DNA of 37,424 nt from Spirogloea muscicola. Taxonomy: Eukaryota; Streptophyta; Zygnematophyceae; Spirogloeales; Spirogloeaceae. Where the stretch lies: assembly GCA_009602725.1 (NCBI GenBank), contig WELB01000074.1, positions 141,480 through 178,903 on the forward strand, in the 5' to 3' direction. The notes beneath the pieces are model-generated. The model had not been told where the DNA came from and ran no database searches. It saw only the letters and a list, made by a program, of their open reading frames with translations. The translations under genes and the position numbers were made by a program. This document shows, in pieces, positions 1 to 10,069 of the stretch (position 1 is its first letter; every line of letters begins with the position of its first letter).

Positions 1-910
<910 letters not shown>

Positions 911-2585
911 CTATGATAACGGCGCCTGCAGCTCCCACAGCTCCAAGTTGGTGCCGCGCTCGTAGCCACAAAAGTGCTCCGGTATATCTGCAACTGGCAG
1001 CTGCCGGCCCAGGAGCCTGGCACCGGCGTGGGGCTTGGCAACTAGAGGAGCCCCTGCAACATCGTCCGTCAATGCTGCCACTGCACCTGCAGTGTACCAA
1101 TCTGCCTGTTCTTAGTGGAATCAACGGTCAACTCAGGCAGTAGCTGCAGAGCAGCCGCAAGTCACTGATAAATGCAAAGGCCGTCATCATGTGCACATAG
1201 CTAAGGACTTGCCTCCTGACAAGGAGCCGGCACAGAAGTCACTGCCGTCAGGAGTGAGCTCGAACTGCGCCTGAAATCTGCGATAACCATGCGCAACGAT
1301 GCCATGGTCCTCCAGCGAGAAGTTGTAGCGCTTCTCCAGGGTCAGATACAGTGTCTGCTCAACATTGCAGCTTCACCAGTCAGGATGGACACTGAGCCAA
1401 ACGATCAGATGCAATGATTGCATTCTTGGTACTCGCACATGACAGCAAGCTGACTGTATCATGATAGAATCAGTGGTGTTGTGGTACATCTGATGAACCT
1501 CATAAGAGTATCCCAGCTTCCAAGCCCTGCATGTGCATTGAGGGGAAATGATGAAGGAGCAGGGGGCGGTTGCGATTGTCAGGGGGCCACCTTCTTGCTG
1601 CCAGGCAGCATGAGTTGCGCGAGCAGCTGGAAGAGCGCATCAGTGAGGTCGTCATCATAAACAACATCCGCGGCGAGGAGCACGGCAGCCCGACCAGCGG
1701 CCTCAACGTCCTCCTGTGACCAGCCATAGCTGGTTGCTTGCCCTCTCCCCACTATCACTGGGTGTCACAATGTTGCTCGTGCCATTGGAGCTACATTGAG
1801 CTCAATCTCAGAAGCTTCAGTACGTGCTTGCGCGGCGAAGCAGGGCTGCTGACGCCCTGGCCGTCTGGTGGCGCACCTACGTCGGCAGCTACCGGCGGGG
1901 GCCAGCTTCCGTGCCAGTCCAGGTGGCGGACTCGGGCGACGTGTCCGACAGCGTTAGCCTCCACATTCGCGGCACAGTTGGCCAGGACGGCTGCGTCGGC
2001 GTCTGCCAAGGGACGTCGCCAGTAGTACAGGCAGCCGTTAGGCCTTCATGGCTGCTGCATCCTTTGAGGGGTCGCTGCAGGCACAGCGCGTGGGAGCAGC
2101 GACGGCAATCATCATGGGGGCCGGCCGCTGCAGTCACCAGTGAGGAAGACGGAGCTGGCAACGCGCGCGGCGACGATGCCAGCCAGCCCTGCGCACACCA
2201 ACAACGCAACCACTGCGCTAAGGTCACCACCAAGGTGACCAAGGTCTTGCAAACAAAGGCGCCATTAAGCTGCAATGGGGTTAAGGGGATTAGCCTGTGG
2301 CTCCGCTAACATAGCCATGAACACCCTCTGTATGCACCTGGCTGGCTTTTACAGCCGCTCCTTTGATCAGCAGCCCTAAATCCTCAACCCTACCCCCTAA
2401 CCCTAAATCCCTAAATGTTCTAATGGGAATGGCTGAGGCTGGCCGTGCCAGCGGCAGTTAGAGCTCGTACCGGTGCCGGCGCCGAGCTCCATGACCGTCG
2501 CGCCGCGTAGCGGGGCCGCCGTCGCAAGGGAGCCGGCCATGGCCGCCAGGAGGAAGTCGGCGAGGAGGATGGCGCCGCGCCAAAC
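911..2585 (-). CDS. METTL22: METTL22-like lysine methyltransferase (multi-exon, 5' end unresolved)
   Basis: Predicted S-adenosylmethionine-dependent protein lysine methyltransferase of the METTL21/22 (methyltransferase_16) group. Exons read on the minus strand are 2585-2471 (VWRGAILLADFLL then the SAM motif MELGAGTG), 2188-2138 (LAGIVAARVASSVFLTD), 2002 to about 1831 (NVEANA, HLDW), about 1736-1591 (YGWSQEDVEAA, then AADVVYDDDLTDALF), 1354-1213 (TLYLTLEKRYNFSLEDHG) and a last exon ending at TAG 911-913 (HFCGYERGTNLELWEL). VWRG, DVVYDDDLTDA, LEKRYNF and YERG..LELW occur in the same order in METTL22. Introns 2189-2470, 2003-2137 and 1355-1590 are GT-AG with matching phases. Two other junctions fit the frame best as GC donors (1212 and about 1830). 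The N-terminal exon and start codon upstream of 2585 are not resolved. The gene is head-to-head with the SPT5-like gene. Confidence 0.8.
2322..2376 (-). repeat. dispersed element, family A copy 1 (in METTL22 intron)
   Basis: On the minus strand this reads GGCTGCTGATC, AAGGAGCGGCTG, TAAAAGCCAGCC, AGGTGCATACAGAGGGTG. That matches, in order, copies at 36803-36864, 16091-16146 and 37279-37320. The core is an imperfect inverted repeat. It lies inside the 2189-2470 intron, directly next to telomere-like sequence. Confidence 0.75.
2377..2417 (+). repeat. telomere-like CCCTAAA tract inside an intron
   Basis: Degenerate copies of CCCTAAA / CCCTAA run for about 40 bp, for example CCCCCTAACCCTAAATCCC. 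The motif matches the plant and chlorophyte telomere unit (TTTAGGG on the other strand). It sits within the METTL22-like intron, so it is interstitial. Confidence 0.75.
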
Positions 2586-2817
2586 CTGCGCTGCACAGCG
2601 GAGTCAGGCATGGATGTGGGCTCCCCCCGCAGGCCGCCGCGTGGCCAGAGGCCGGCGGCGGCGGTGGCGGCGGCGGCGGCGAGCCGGATGACAGACTGAC
2701 AGGGCGAGCCGGGGCGACAGAGGGAGGCGCGAACGCGAGCAAGGAGAGAGGCGTCGGTGGACGCCGTGTGCGCCTGCGGGGCTGAGGCCCGAGGGCCGAG
2801 GGTGCAGCAGCGGCAGG
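2586..2817. promoter_or_regulatory. shared GC-rich 5' region between METTL22-like and SPT5-like genes
   Basis: The two genes point away from each other across this very GC-rich interval with GGC/GCC runs, suggesting a bidirectional promoter. It may also contain the unresolved first METTL22-like exon. No TATA box is evident. The promoter role is inferred from gene arrangement only. Confidence 0.4.
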
Positions 2818-3343
2818 ATGAAGCGCGGCAGGGCGGCGCCGCGCGACGAGGACGAGGAGGAAGGGGAGGAGGAGGAGGAGGCGGCGGCGGCGGGCGAGAA
2901 TGGCGGCCAGGAGGACGGGGAGGAGGAGGCGGAGGAGGAGGAGGAGGAGGACGAGGACGACGAGGAGGAGGAGGAGGAGGAGGACCGCGGCCGCCGCAAG
3001 CGCAAGCGTCGCGCGGGCGCGGAGCTCTTCGAGGAGGAGGCGGACGTCGCGGAGGACGACGAGGAGGAGGAGGAGGAGGAGGGCGAGGAAGGTGCGGAGA
3101 CCGCCGCCGCCGGCCTTGGCTGCCAGCCCCCCCCTTTTGCCCTGCTCGTGCAGCCCCCGAGGTTCGAACCTAGGCGGCGATTGTGAGAATCTTAAACCAG
3201 TGCCCATGCACCGAGCGCAGGTTTTATCATCGACGAGGGCACGGAGCTGGACGGTGACGGGCGCGATGGCGGCGCCGGCGCCCGGGCGGGCCGCCACCCG
3301 CGGCCGCCGCTCATGGGGGACGAGGCCCAGTCTGACGAGGACC
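2818..3343 (+). CDS. SPT5: SPT5-like transcription elongation factor, N-terminal fragment
   Basis: SPT5 pairs with SPT4 and travels with RNA polymerase II. Exon 1 (2818-3091) starts at ATG with MKRGRAAPRDEDEEE and runs through a very acidic Glu/Asp tract, a basic KRKRR patch and AELFEEEADVAEDDEEE. It ends at a GT donor. Exon 2 starts at 3221 and completes the split glycine codon as GFIIDEGTELDGDGRD, then RHPRPPLMGDEAQSDED. This acidic region, the F-I-x-D-x-G segment and an R-rich stretch match the start of plant SPT5. The NGN and KOW domains that should follow are absent: the reading ends at a lone N (3344), beyond which a different frame encodes an ERCC1-like N-terminus. The gene is truncated here, probably by an assembly join. 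An unrelated acidic nuclear protein is the alternative. Confidence 0.55.
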
Positions 3344-3344
3344 N
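3344..3344. other. single ambiguous base at a suspected join
   Basis: One N separates an SPT5-like frame on the left from an ERCC1-like N-terminal frame on the right, in GC-rich sequence. It may stand for lost sequence of unknown length and not for one uncertain base. Confidence 0.5.
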
Positions 3345-6251
3345 CCCCGCCGCTCCTCGCCGCCCCGAAGGCCAGCGGCTTCCTCGCCGGCCGTGGCGGC
3401 GGCGGCCGCGGCGGCGGGCAGCCCGCGTCGTCGTTCGCCGAGGCCTTTGCCTTCGTGCGGGACACCGAGTTCTACTCGGCGCCGCCTGCGCCCCCTGCCG
3501 GTAGCCTCCTCCGCCCGCCTTCCCTTCCCGCGGCGCTTCCTGCCCATGCCACTACACCCTATAACCCTTACCCTTACCCTACCCTAATTCTAAAACCCTA
3601 AGCCTAATTGTTAAACCGCTGCAAGCAGTGGCTGCCGCCAGTCCATGGACCAAAGTTGCTTTCTCTTGGCAAGCGCAGGAGTTGCTGACCAAAGTTGCTC
3701 TCGCTCCACTGTGACCAAAGTTTTGTAAGCATTCCCTCTTTCTAGCTCCGCACTACCTTCTCCTGTAGATGACCACAAGACCGCGGGTCGTGCAGGCGGT
3801 GCAGGTCATCATAGCGCCGAACCCGAGGCATCCCCCAGGTCCAGAAGCCCCCCGCAACACATACGCTGCTACGTCACCTGATTCACCACCTTTCTCCAAA
3901 GCAATCACATGCAGCAGTTGTGGCCCACATTCGTAGCCGAGCCCTGCGCCGCTGACCTTGGCCACCTAGGGCTCGCGCTTGAGCCTTGCAGCCCGAGACC
4001 GCGGCCGGCCCCTCCGCCGCCCCTGCAGAGCAACGTCGTCGCCGGCAATGCCATCGTCGTCAGCAAGCGGCAGGCGCGGCTCCCCTCCCACACGGGTTTA
4101 AAGTTTCGGGTTCAGTGTTTTAGAGTTTCGGGTTTAGCCTGTCCTGCTGCTTGCGGGCCCGACATTGTTGCGGCGGACGCGCTTTGCCTGGCGTGCAGCA
4201 AGGCAACCCGGTGCTGAAGCACATCCGCAATGTCCGGTGGGTGTTTGGTGACATCGTGCCCGACTACCTCCTGGGCGCCACCTCCTGCTGCCTTTACCTC
4301 AGGTTTTGCCCTACCCCCCTCCCTCCCCTCCTCCTTCCCTCCTCCGCCTGTGCTCCTCCCTCCCTGTGCTAAACCTCGCCACTTCTTTCGCGCCCTCCTC
4401 TCCTCCTCCCCTTCCCTCCTTCTCACTTCTTCCTCCGCCCCTTCTTTCCCTGTAGAACCTCTCCTCCTCCTCCAAAACCCCCTCTTTCCTTCCCTCCTCT
4501 TTATCCTCCAGCTTCGGCGTTCTTCTCAGTAATCCTCTCTCTCCTTCCTCCCTCTCCTTCCTGTTTCTTCTTTCTCCTTGACCACCTTCCCTCCTTCCCC
4601 GCTCACCCCCTTCTCTAGCTTCTCGCAACAAACAAACCCTCGTCCTGGCCAGATGCCCTGAGACTCCCTCCTCTGCAGCAGCTTCAGTATCAAGGGTCAA
4701 TTCTAGATTATCAATGGAATGAAGTATTGCATAGATATGTAGACCTCAAGCCCCAGTCTGCGGCAGCCCAATTGGACGCCAACTTGACATCGAACCTTTA
4801 GTACCACTGTGCAATTCGGTCAGAGCCTAACGAAGTGCTACTGGTCGCTTGGAGTCTGATACACACTGATCCCTCCAACTCGCCTGAGTGTACATGGTGG
4901 GCCGCACCTGGCATTGTGTTCAGCCTGCGGTATCACCTGCTGCACCCTGACTACCTCTACTTCCGCATCCGTGAGCTGCAGCGCAGCTTTCGATTACGCG
5001 TGGTCTTGTGTCACATTGATGTTGTAAGCACCTGACTACCCCCATCTCGTCTCTCCGGCCCCCCCGACCCAAGCCGGCGACGGCAGACGTCATGCATAGA
5101 CGCCCCTTGCTCTCACTTGTGTTCTTTATTTTTGCAAATGTTCCTGGTTGGTCTTTGCTTCTCAGGAGGATGTCATTAAGCCGCTGCACGAGGTCACCAA
5201 GGTTGCGCTGCTCCACGATTGCACGCTGCTCTGCGCCTGGAGGTGCGCTGCATTTACATACTATATAGGTCTCCAGCAATGAAGTGATTAGAGGAGGGAC
5301 GTGGGAAGGGATGAAGGCAAGGCAGGCTGCAAGCATCTGCGAGCACACCACGACCAGGCTGTGGATGGAAGTCTCGATGCTTGATGCAACTCCGTGTTGG
5401 CTTGCCATGCGGCGACGATGGTGCCCAGCCCCGTGGAGTGCGCGCGGTACCTGGAGACAATCAAGACTTACGAGAGCAAGCCTGCAGACATCATCCAGGA
5501 GCGCACTGACAGTGACTACCTGTCGCGGGTGAGGCTCCTCCACCTTGACCGCCGCAAGTCTGCTTGCAGCCGGATCCGGCGATTTTGGGAACATGGTCAG
5601 ACAGTGGCCCTCACAAGTAGCGGCGGCGGCGCGCAGCTGACGAGTGCTCTCACGGCAGTCCGGCACGTGAACAAGACGGACGTGCTCACGCTCGGCTCCA
5701 ACTTCGGGGTGAGATTTTGCTCAGCTCGCCACTTTAATTGCCTCCTGGCTACATCTGCATCTGTTGCCGCTGCTGACGTCTTGGCCTTGGTGCCAGAGCA
5801 GACGCTGGCAACACTGATCGCTGCGCCCAAAGAGGAGCTTGCACGCTGCCCGGGCATTGGCGAGCGCAAGGTCAAGCGGCTGCTTGATGCGTTCCACGAA
5901 CCTTTCCGGCGGGTGCCCAAGTTGGCGGCAGTGGCGGAGGCGTCTTCGCCTCCGACCGGTGCCAATGGCCAACTGCCGCTGGGGCCAGTGCCTGGCCCTT
6001 CTGAGCTCGCCCTCACCACCTCCACCACGTCGGGCAACTCCACCCTGGCGGCTGCCGAGCCACCTCCAAGTGCTGCCAGCCTTGCAGCTGCTGCAGCTGG
6101 TGGTGATGACGCTCTACTGCAAACTGGCACCCCATTAGTGGTCATGAAGCCGCCAACTGTGCGGGAGGCGTTGGATGCCGCTAAGGGCAAGATGAGAAAG
6201 CTTGCTTCAGGCATCGCCAGCGCTGGCGAAGGAGGCAGCACTGCTGACTGA
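3345..6251 (+). CDS. ERCC1: DNA excision repair protein ERCC1 (plant-type, multi-exon)
   Basis: ERCC1 is the non-catalytic partner of XPF in the nuclease that cuts 5' of DNA damage in nucleotide excision repair, acting in the nucleus. Well-supported exons are 4029-4073 (NAIVVSKRQ), 4199-4302 ([31 protein letters not shown]), 4924-5023 ([28 protein letters not shown]), 5166-5242 ([19 protein letters not shown]), 5429-5528 ([18 protein letters not shown]), 5637-5708 ([20 protein letters not shown]) and 5802-6251. The last exon holds the helix-hairpin-helix [20 protein letters not shown] and a low-complexity Ala/Ser/Pro tail of about 100 residues. Phases agree at every junction from 4199 on. The intron at 4074 needs a GC donor. 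An N-terminal exon ending at 3500 ([19 protein letters not shown]) resembles plant ERCC1, but its start and its link to 4029 are unresolved. Confidence 0.9.
3553..3603 (+). repeat. telomere-like tract in ERCC1 5' intron
   Basis: Variants of CCCTAA and CCCTTA run for about 50 bp (ACCCTTACCCTTACCCTA and AAAACCCTAAGCC). The tract is interstitial and downstream of the candidate first ERCC1 exon. Confidence 0.7.
4094..4140 (-). repeat. inverted telomere-like tract in ERCC1 intron
   Basis: This reads GGGTTTAAAGTTTCGGGTTC and later TTTCGGGTTTAGCC on the plus strand, so the TTTAGGG-like motif is in the opposite orientation to the tract near 3553. It lies in the intron 4074-4198. Confidence 0.55.
4303..4923 (+). 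other. long ERCC1 intron with a pyrimidine-rich tract
   Basis: A 621-bp GT-AG intron. Roughly 4310-4620 is almost entirely C and T, with many CCTCC and TTCC runs. No open frame in it resembles a protein. Confidence 0.75.
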
Positions 6252-6574
6252 GATATCTAGTAATCTAACAAAAGCTCAGTGCGCCAGTGTGATTGCAAGT
6301 GAGGTTGGTTGATTGCGCTGCTGCACACAGTCTCTGCTGCTACTGTGAGGTTGTTTTGAGCGAGCTGGAGCACTTGCACATAAGATCGAGGGTGCCGGCA
6401 GTGCATAGATTGCTGAACCTCTGCATGCGGACTCCACAATTACACGCACAAGGAGTAATTACTGGCGCGCAATAGTTACCATCGGCGGCATCAGATGCGA
6501 GCATACAAATGAATGTCTCTCCAGCTCCAAGAGCATGGCCCACTAATTCAATGTGCAGATTCAATGCCAACACA
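6252..6574. other. region between two convergent gene ends
   Basis: This follows the ERCC1 stop codon and precedes, on the other strand, the possible end of the membrane-protein candidate. It probably holds 3' UTRs. Nothing else is recognised. Confidence 0.4.
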
Positions 6575-7463
6575 TTACTGGGGCTCAACACTTTTGCCAG
6601 CACGTCGCTGCGTGGCAGCAGCGTTGGCGCGACCAGAGGCGCTCAGCAGGCTGGCCTGGTCCCGAGCCTCATCCTGAGGGAAGGTCCAGACGACATTGGA
6701 AGGGCGTGCATCAGTTGGCGATCACATGCATAAAGCCGAGAGTGGACTCACTGGGGACATGGGAGCGCAACCATGGCTGCTGTGAGCCATGGTGCTTGTG
6801 TGAGGCGTAAATGCTGGATGGAGAGGCCCCAGAAGCCGACCTTGCCAGGGAACTCGATGGTGCTGCCGGTGGCCTCTGTGTGGCGCACCGCCAGCCGCCA
6901 CGCTCCATAAAACAGGAAAACTACGCAAGTTTGGCGCCGATGCATTGCGCACCTAATGTCAGAAGCAGCACCAAAGACGACAGAAAGGCCACAGCCTAGA
7001 CGACCGTAGAATCAGGCCTGGCGACCGGTGTAGCCGCCGGCAACAATTGAGCTCGGAGGATCACCGATCACCCTCTGATGCTGCCTCTGAAGGCGGCTAT
7101 TGACCAGAAAGATGTCGCAGCGGCCACCACTACCGCCCAACGGCATTGCTGTCGTGGTGGCTGCGCTTAGGGCCGGGGCTCCTCGCCGAAGAAGAGTGCG
7201 CGACGAGTAAAGGAGCACGGGCCTTGTTGGGTGCGGCCAGTGGCCGGCTGCTCTGACTGGCGAGCCCTTATGAGGTCAATTGGGTGGCGGCGGCAGCAGC
7301 TGCGGCGGTGCTCACCGAGGTGCACGAGGAGGACGAGGATCCAGAAGAGCAGCTCGGGGCGGGACCCCCAGTCCTCGTGGTCCATGCCGTCGTGGTGCGC
7401 AAACAGGAGGTCGTCTTCATGGTAGCCCGCCGCGCCGCTGCTGTTGCCTAGCGGGGAGCTCAT
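6575..7463 (-). CDS. possible multi-exon membrane protein, family unknown
   Basis: A weak candidate. Minus-strand reading from ATG 7463 gives MSSPLGNSSGAAGYHEDDLL, then EDWGSRPELLFWILVLLVHL, ending at a consensus GT donor after 7316. The last 10-12 residues form a hydrophobic segment that could span a membrane. Further minus-strand stretches look coding: CVVFLFYGAWRLAVRHTEAT then STIEFPGK with a GT donor (around 6930-6830), and NVVWTFPQDEARDQ with ASLLSASGRANAAATQRRA ending at TAA 6575-6577. I could not connect all junctions: a convincing acceptor for the final exon is missing. I do not recognise the family. Confidence 0.3.
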
Positions 7464-7678
7464 CACTGCCGGCTGCTGTCCCGACAAGGGGGGCCCCCGT
7501 CGGGAGGGGCTGTGGCGACCGCAGCTGGGCGCGGTATCGCCCTCACACGGCGGCGCCGGCGGCAGTGACGGCAGCTGCAGCGGCAGCGGACTACACCTCC
7601 TGTCAATATTTGTTTCATTATTTATTAGGTTGGCTGTTCCCTCGCCCAAAAAGAGCCACTTTTAGGTGATCTGTACAT
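7464..7678. promoter_or_regulatory. GC-rich region upstream of the membrane-protein candidate
   Basis: GC-rich with GGC repeats, like the 5' islands of the other genes in the window. This fits a promoter for the minus-strand candidate. No specific motif is identified. Confidence 0.25.
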
Positions 7679-9140
7679 TTGTCAATGTGCTTGCCTTTGT
7701 ACTTGGCCACACAGGGCCTCCATCTCTCAACAGACTCCATTCGCTCCTCCTTAGGAGAGCCACTTTCTCTGAGAGAGGCCAGCCCGAAAACTGAACGAAG
7801 TATGAAAGACAGTGCCCATAGAGGGTATGGGCTGGGAAAGGCCAGCCCAAAAAGAATTGACAAGGTCCCTAGTATGAAAGGGCCGGAAGTTTCTCAGTGC
7901 CAAGTGGGCTCGAGCCTCCTTGGCTTGTGTTGCCCATAGACCGATACACACGTTCATTCTATGCTCTATTGGTTTGAAGTGCAATGCTGCATATTGGAGT
8001 TGTCATAACCAAGCAACCTTATGCTGGCTGGCAATATGCACAATTGACCTTGTGACGGCCATCGCACAAAAAAAGAATATTAGTCGCTTTTGCCACTTTG
8101 TCTAAGGTGAGCTCCTTGGTGCTGGCCTTCCCACAGCATCTCCGCCTCCCTGGAGGAGCCAGCCAATCTCTCATTCAGCTTAGTGATGCTTCACAGGAGC
8201 CTTGCATTGTGGACTGCAACGCCACTGCGTCCTTGACTTGGTACTGGCAGGTGGCTGCATGAGGGTGCCAGCCAATCAGGCAAGATAGAGTCGAAGCGTT
8301 TCGAAGTCCCTTTTCAGCCTGCATTCAGCCTGTTACCTCAGCCCCCCTTTGCGTGGGGCTTCGTCTTATGTAGCCCCACTTCTTGCCCTAGTTTTAGTCT
8401 CAAAGTGTTTAGGCTTTTAGACCCCTTGGCCTCCCTTTCATGTCCCTCGCACCGGGCGCCTCCTCCTGCTCGCTGCTCGCAGCCCATCTCTCTCCACCTC
8501 TGTTGTGCTCACACTGGTTTCTTCGTTCTTTGCTGCTACTTCTGGGTCTGGTCGGGGTGCCTCTTTTCCAGCAGCAAGTTACTCGACTTGCGGCTGCTGA
8601 CTCAGGGTTACTAAGTTCCCATTCGCTGTAGTCTGCCATAGCTGTGTAGGTTTGGCGCCTTCCGGCCCTTTGGCCCTTGTTCATGCTTTCCGGGCTGGCT
8701 TTTCACAGCCCGAAACCCCTTTGGAAGAGCTCGCTTCGTCCTACAAAACTTGTACTGGCTTGCTTTGCCTCCCTAATCTCATGCGCACCACGCTCCTAGT
8801 CAGCTTAGCAGCAAGTGTCGTATAGCTGTCAATGTGCTTGCCTTTCTACTTGGCCATTCAGGCCCTCCGTTTCCCGTCCTCCGTCCCCATGTGGGGCTGC
8901 CCCAATCGAACCCCGTCCTGTTCGGAAGGGCTGGCTTTGCACAGGCCTGACCCTCTCCCTCCACTGTCTGACTCTTGCCCCACCCTTGTCATTCCACTCC
9001 TGACTCGCTTTCCAATGGACCTTGTCCACTTCTTTGGGCTGGCAATTTCACAGCCAACGCCTCTTCTTGAAGAGCTTCTTTCTTCAGTTCCGGCCCTTCC
9101 AGACCTTGAACACTTCTTTGGGCAGGCCTCTCACACTTAA
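7679..9140. repeat. cluster of dispersed short repeats
   Basis: At 7680-7720 and 8826-8870 a related segment reads TGTGCTTGCCTTTNTACTTG followed by GCCA and CAGG; it recurs near 20505. Family B cores occur at 7829-7870 (plus; GGGCTGGGAAAGGCCAGCCC), 8670-8715, 9015-9057 and 9100-9132 (minus; GGGCTGGC...CACAGCC types). A segment near 8370-8460 (GTAGCCCCACTTCTTGC, GGCCTCCCTTTCA) resembles one near 16003-16090. No intact protein-coding element is seen, so these look non-autonomous. Confidence 0.7.
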
Positions 9141-9748
9141 TGGCTTACATTGGAACAGCTATTTCTTCTCTATAGGAGCTCTTTACATGGGGCCAGGATG
9201 CCCTTCCTAAGGGGGCGATGGATTTGCAGGGGCTAGCCACAACGCTGGAGATTCCAGGCACTTCTGCCTCATGTGTGCCCTGCTTGCCTCTGAGTCGGCG
9301 CCTTTCAGTCACCTGGGAGACCTCTTTCATCCGACATTGTCTTCTAGCTGACCGCTCATGATCAAATGCTCTCGTATGCAGTATGTTTTGCTTTCACCAT
9401 AGAGCCCACTTCCTCCTACTGAACAAGCCAACGCTCTCGAGGGCATTGCCACTTGTAAATCTTGACGTCATTGTTGCATCAGACACCTACTACGCTTCAC
9501 TGGGGCCTGCAGGAGACCTATTTGTCATCCTACATTTTCTGGAAGCAAGCTCAAGCGTGAGCTGCCATGGCAAAGTGCCGGATCCAGCGACTGGCATCCC
9601 TAACGATCCCATCCCTACGACAGGTAAAGCCGACAGGCTAAATAGCAGGAGAAGGTGCTCGTTCGAGGCAGGTGAGGGCCAGAAGCGAGGCGCGCGGTGC
9701 GCGTGAGATGGAAGTAGAAGTGGCTCATCCCACTGGGGGCAAGGGCTG
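9141..9748. other. intergenic, no gene seen
   Basis: Short open frames only, without a recognisable product or splice structure. Confidence 0.4.
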
Positions 9749-9790
9749 TGAGAAGCCAGCCCGAAAGGATTGACAGCCCGAGAGATGGAA
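9749..9790 (+). repeat. dispersed element, family B copy
   Basis: It reads GGGCTGTGAGAAGCCAGCCC then GAAAGGATTGACAG. The first 20 bases are an imperfect inverted repeat able to form a short hairpin. Close copies are at 15811-15850, 18836-18870 and 7829-7870. It lies just upstream of the GC-rich block before the eIF4B gap. Confidence 0.7.
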
Positions 9791-10069
9791 GGGAGGCCAA
9801 TTTGACGTCGGGCCAGAGCAGAGCGGCGGCGGGAGACGGCTGGTTCGAGCTGTGCGCCGGGGAAGCCGCAGGAAGGAACGGCGGGGCCCCCATGGCGGCG
9901 GCCGGCACCCCGGGGTTGGGGGCTCGCGCGGGGCGCGGCGGGGCCCGGCTTCTGCCGCTCGATCGTGCCATCGGACGGCGCGCAGCCCGCGTGCGACGCC
10001 CGCCGTCCGTGGCCGCCACGTGGCGCCCGCGGCCCCCGACAGGGGCGGGGCCGTCACGCCGGGGGGGGG
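9791..10069. promoter_or_regulatory. EIF4B: GC-rich block before the assembly gap, probable 5' region of eIF4B
   Basis: Very GC-rich sequence ending in a run of nine G at the gap edge. By analogy with the other genes here it could hold the eIF4B promoter and first exon. No eIF4B sequence can be read in it with confidence. Confidence 0.3.

Noticed and set aside
3158-3176. GGTTCGAACC, like a tRNA B box
   Set aside because: No matching D-arm, anticodon stem or acceptor stem is found around it. It is a self-complementary motif in the SPT5-like intron.
2458-3465. 335-aa minus-strand open frame
   Set aside because: It is the antisense shadow of the GC-rich SPT5-like exons. Its Leu/Pro/Arg-rich content mirrors the GAG repeats, and the real METTL22-like exon 2585-2471 uses another frame.
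5597-6241. 214-aa minus-strand frame
   Set aside because: It is an antisense shadow of the last ERCC1 exon and shows no family pattern.
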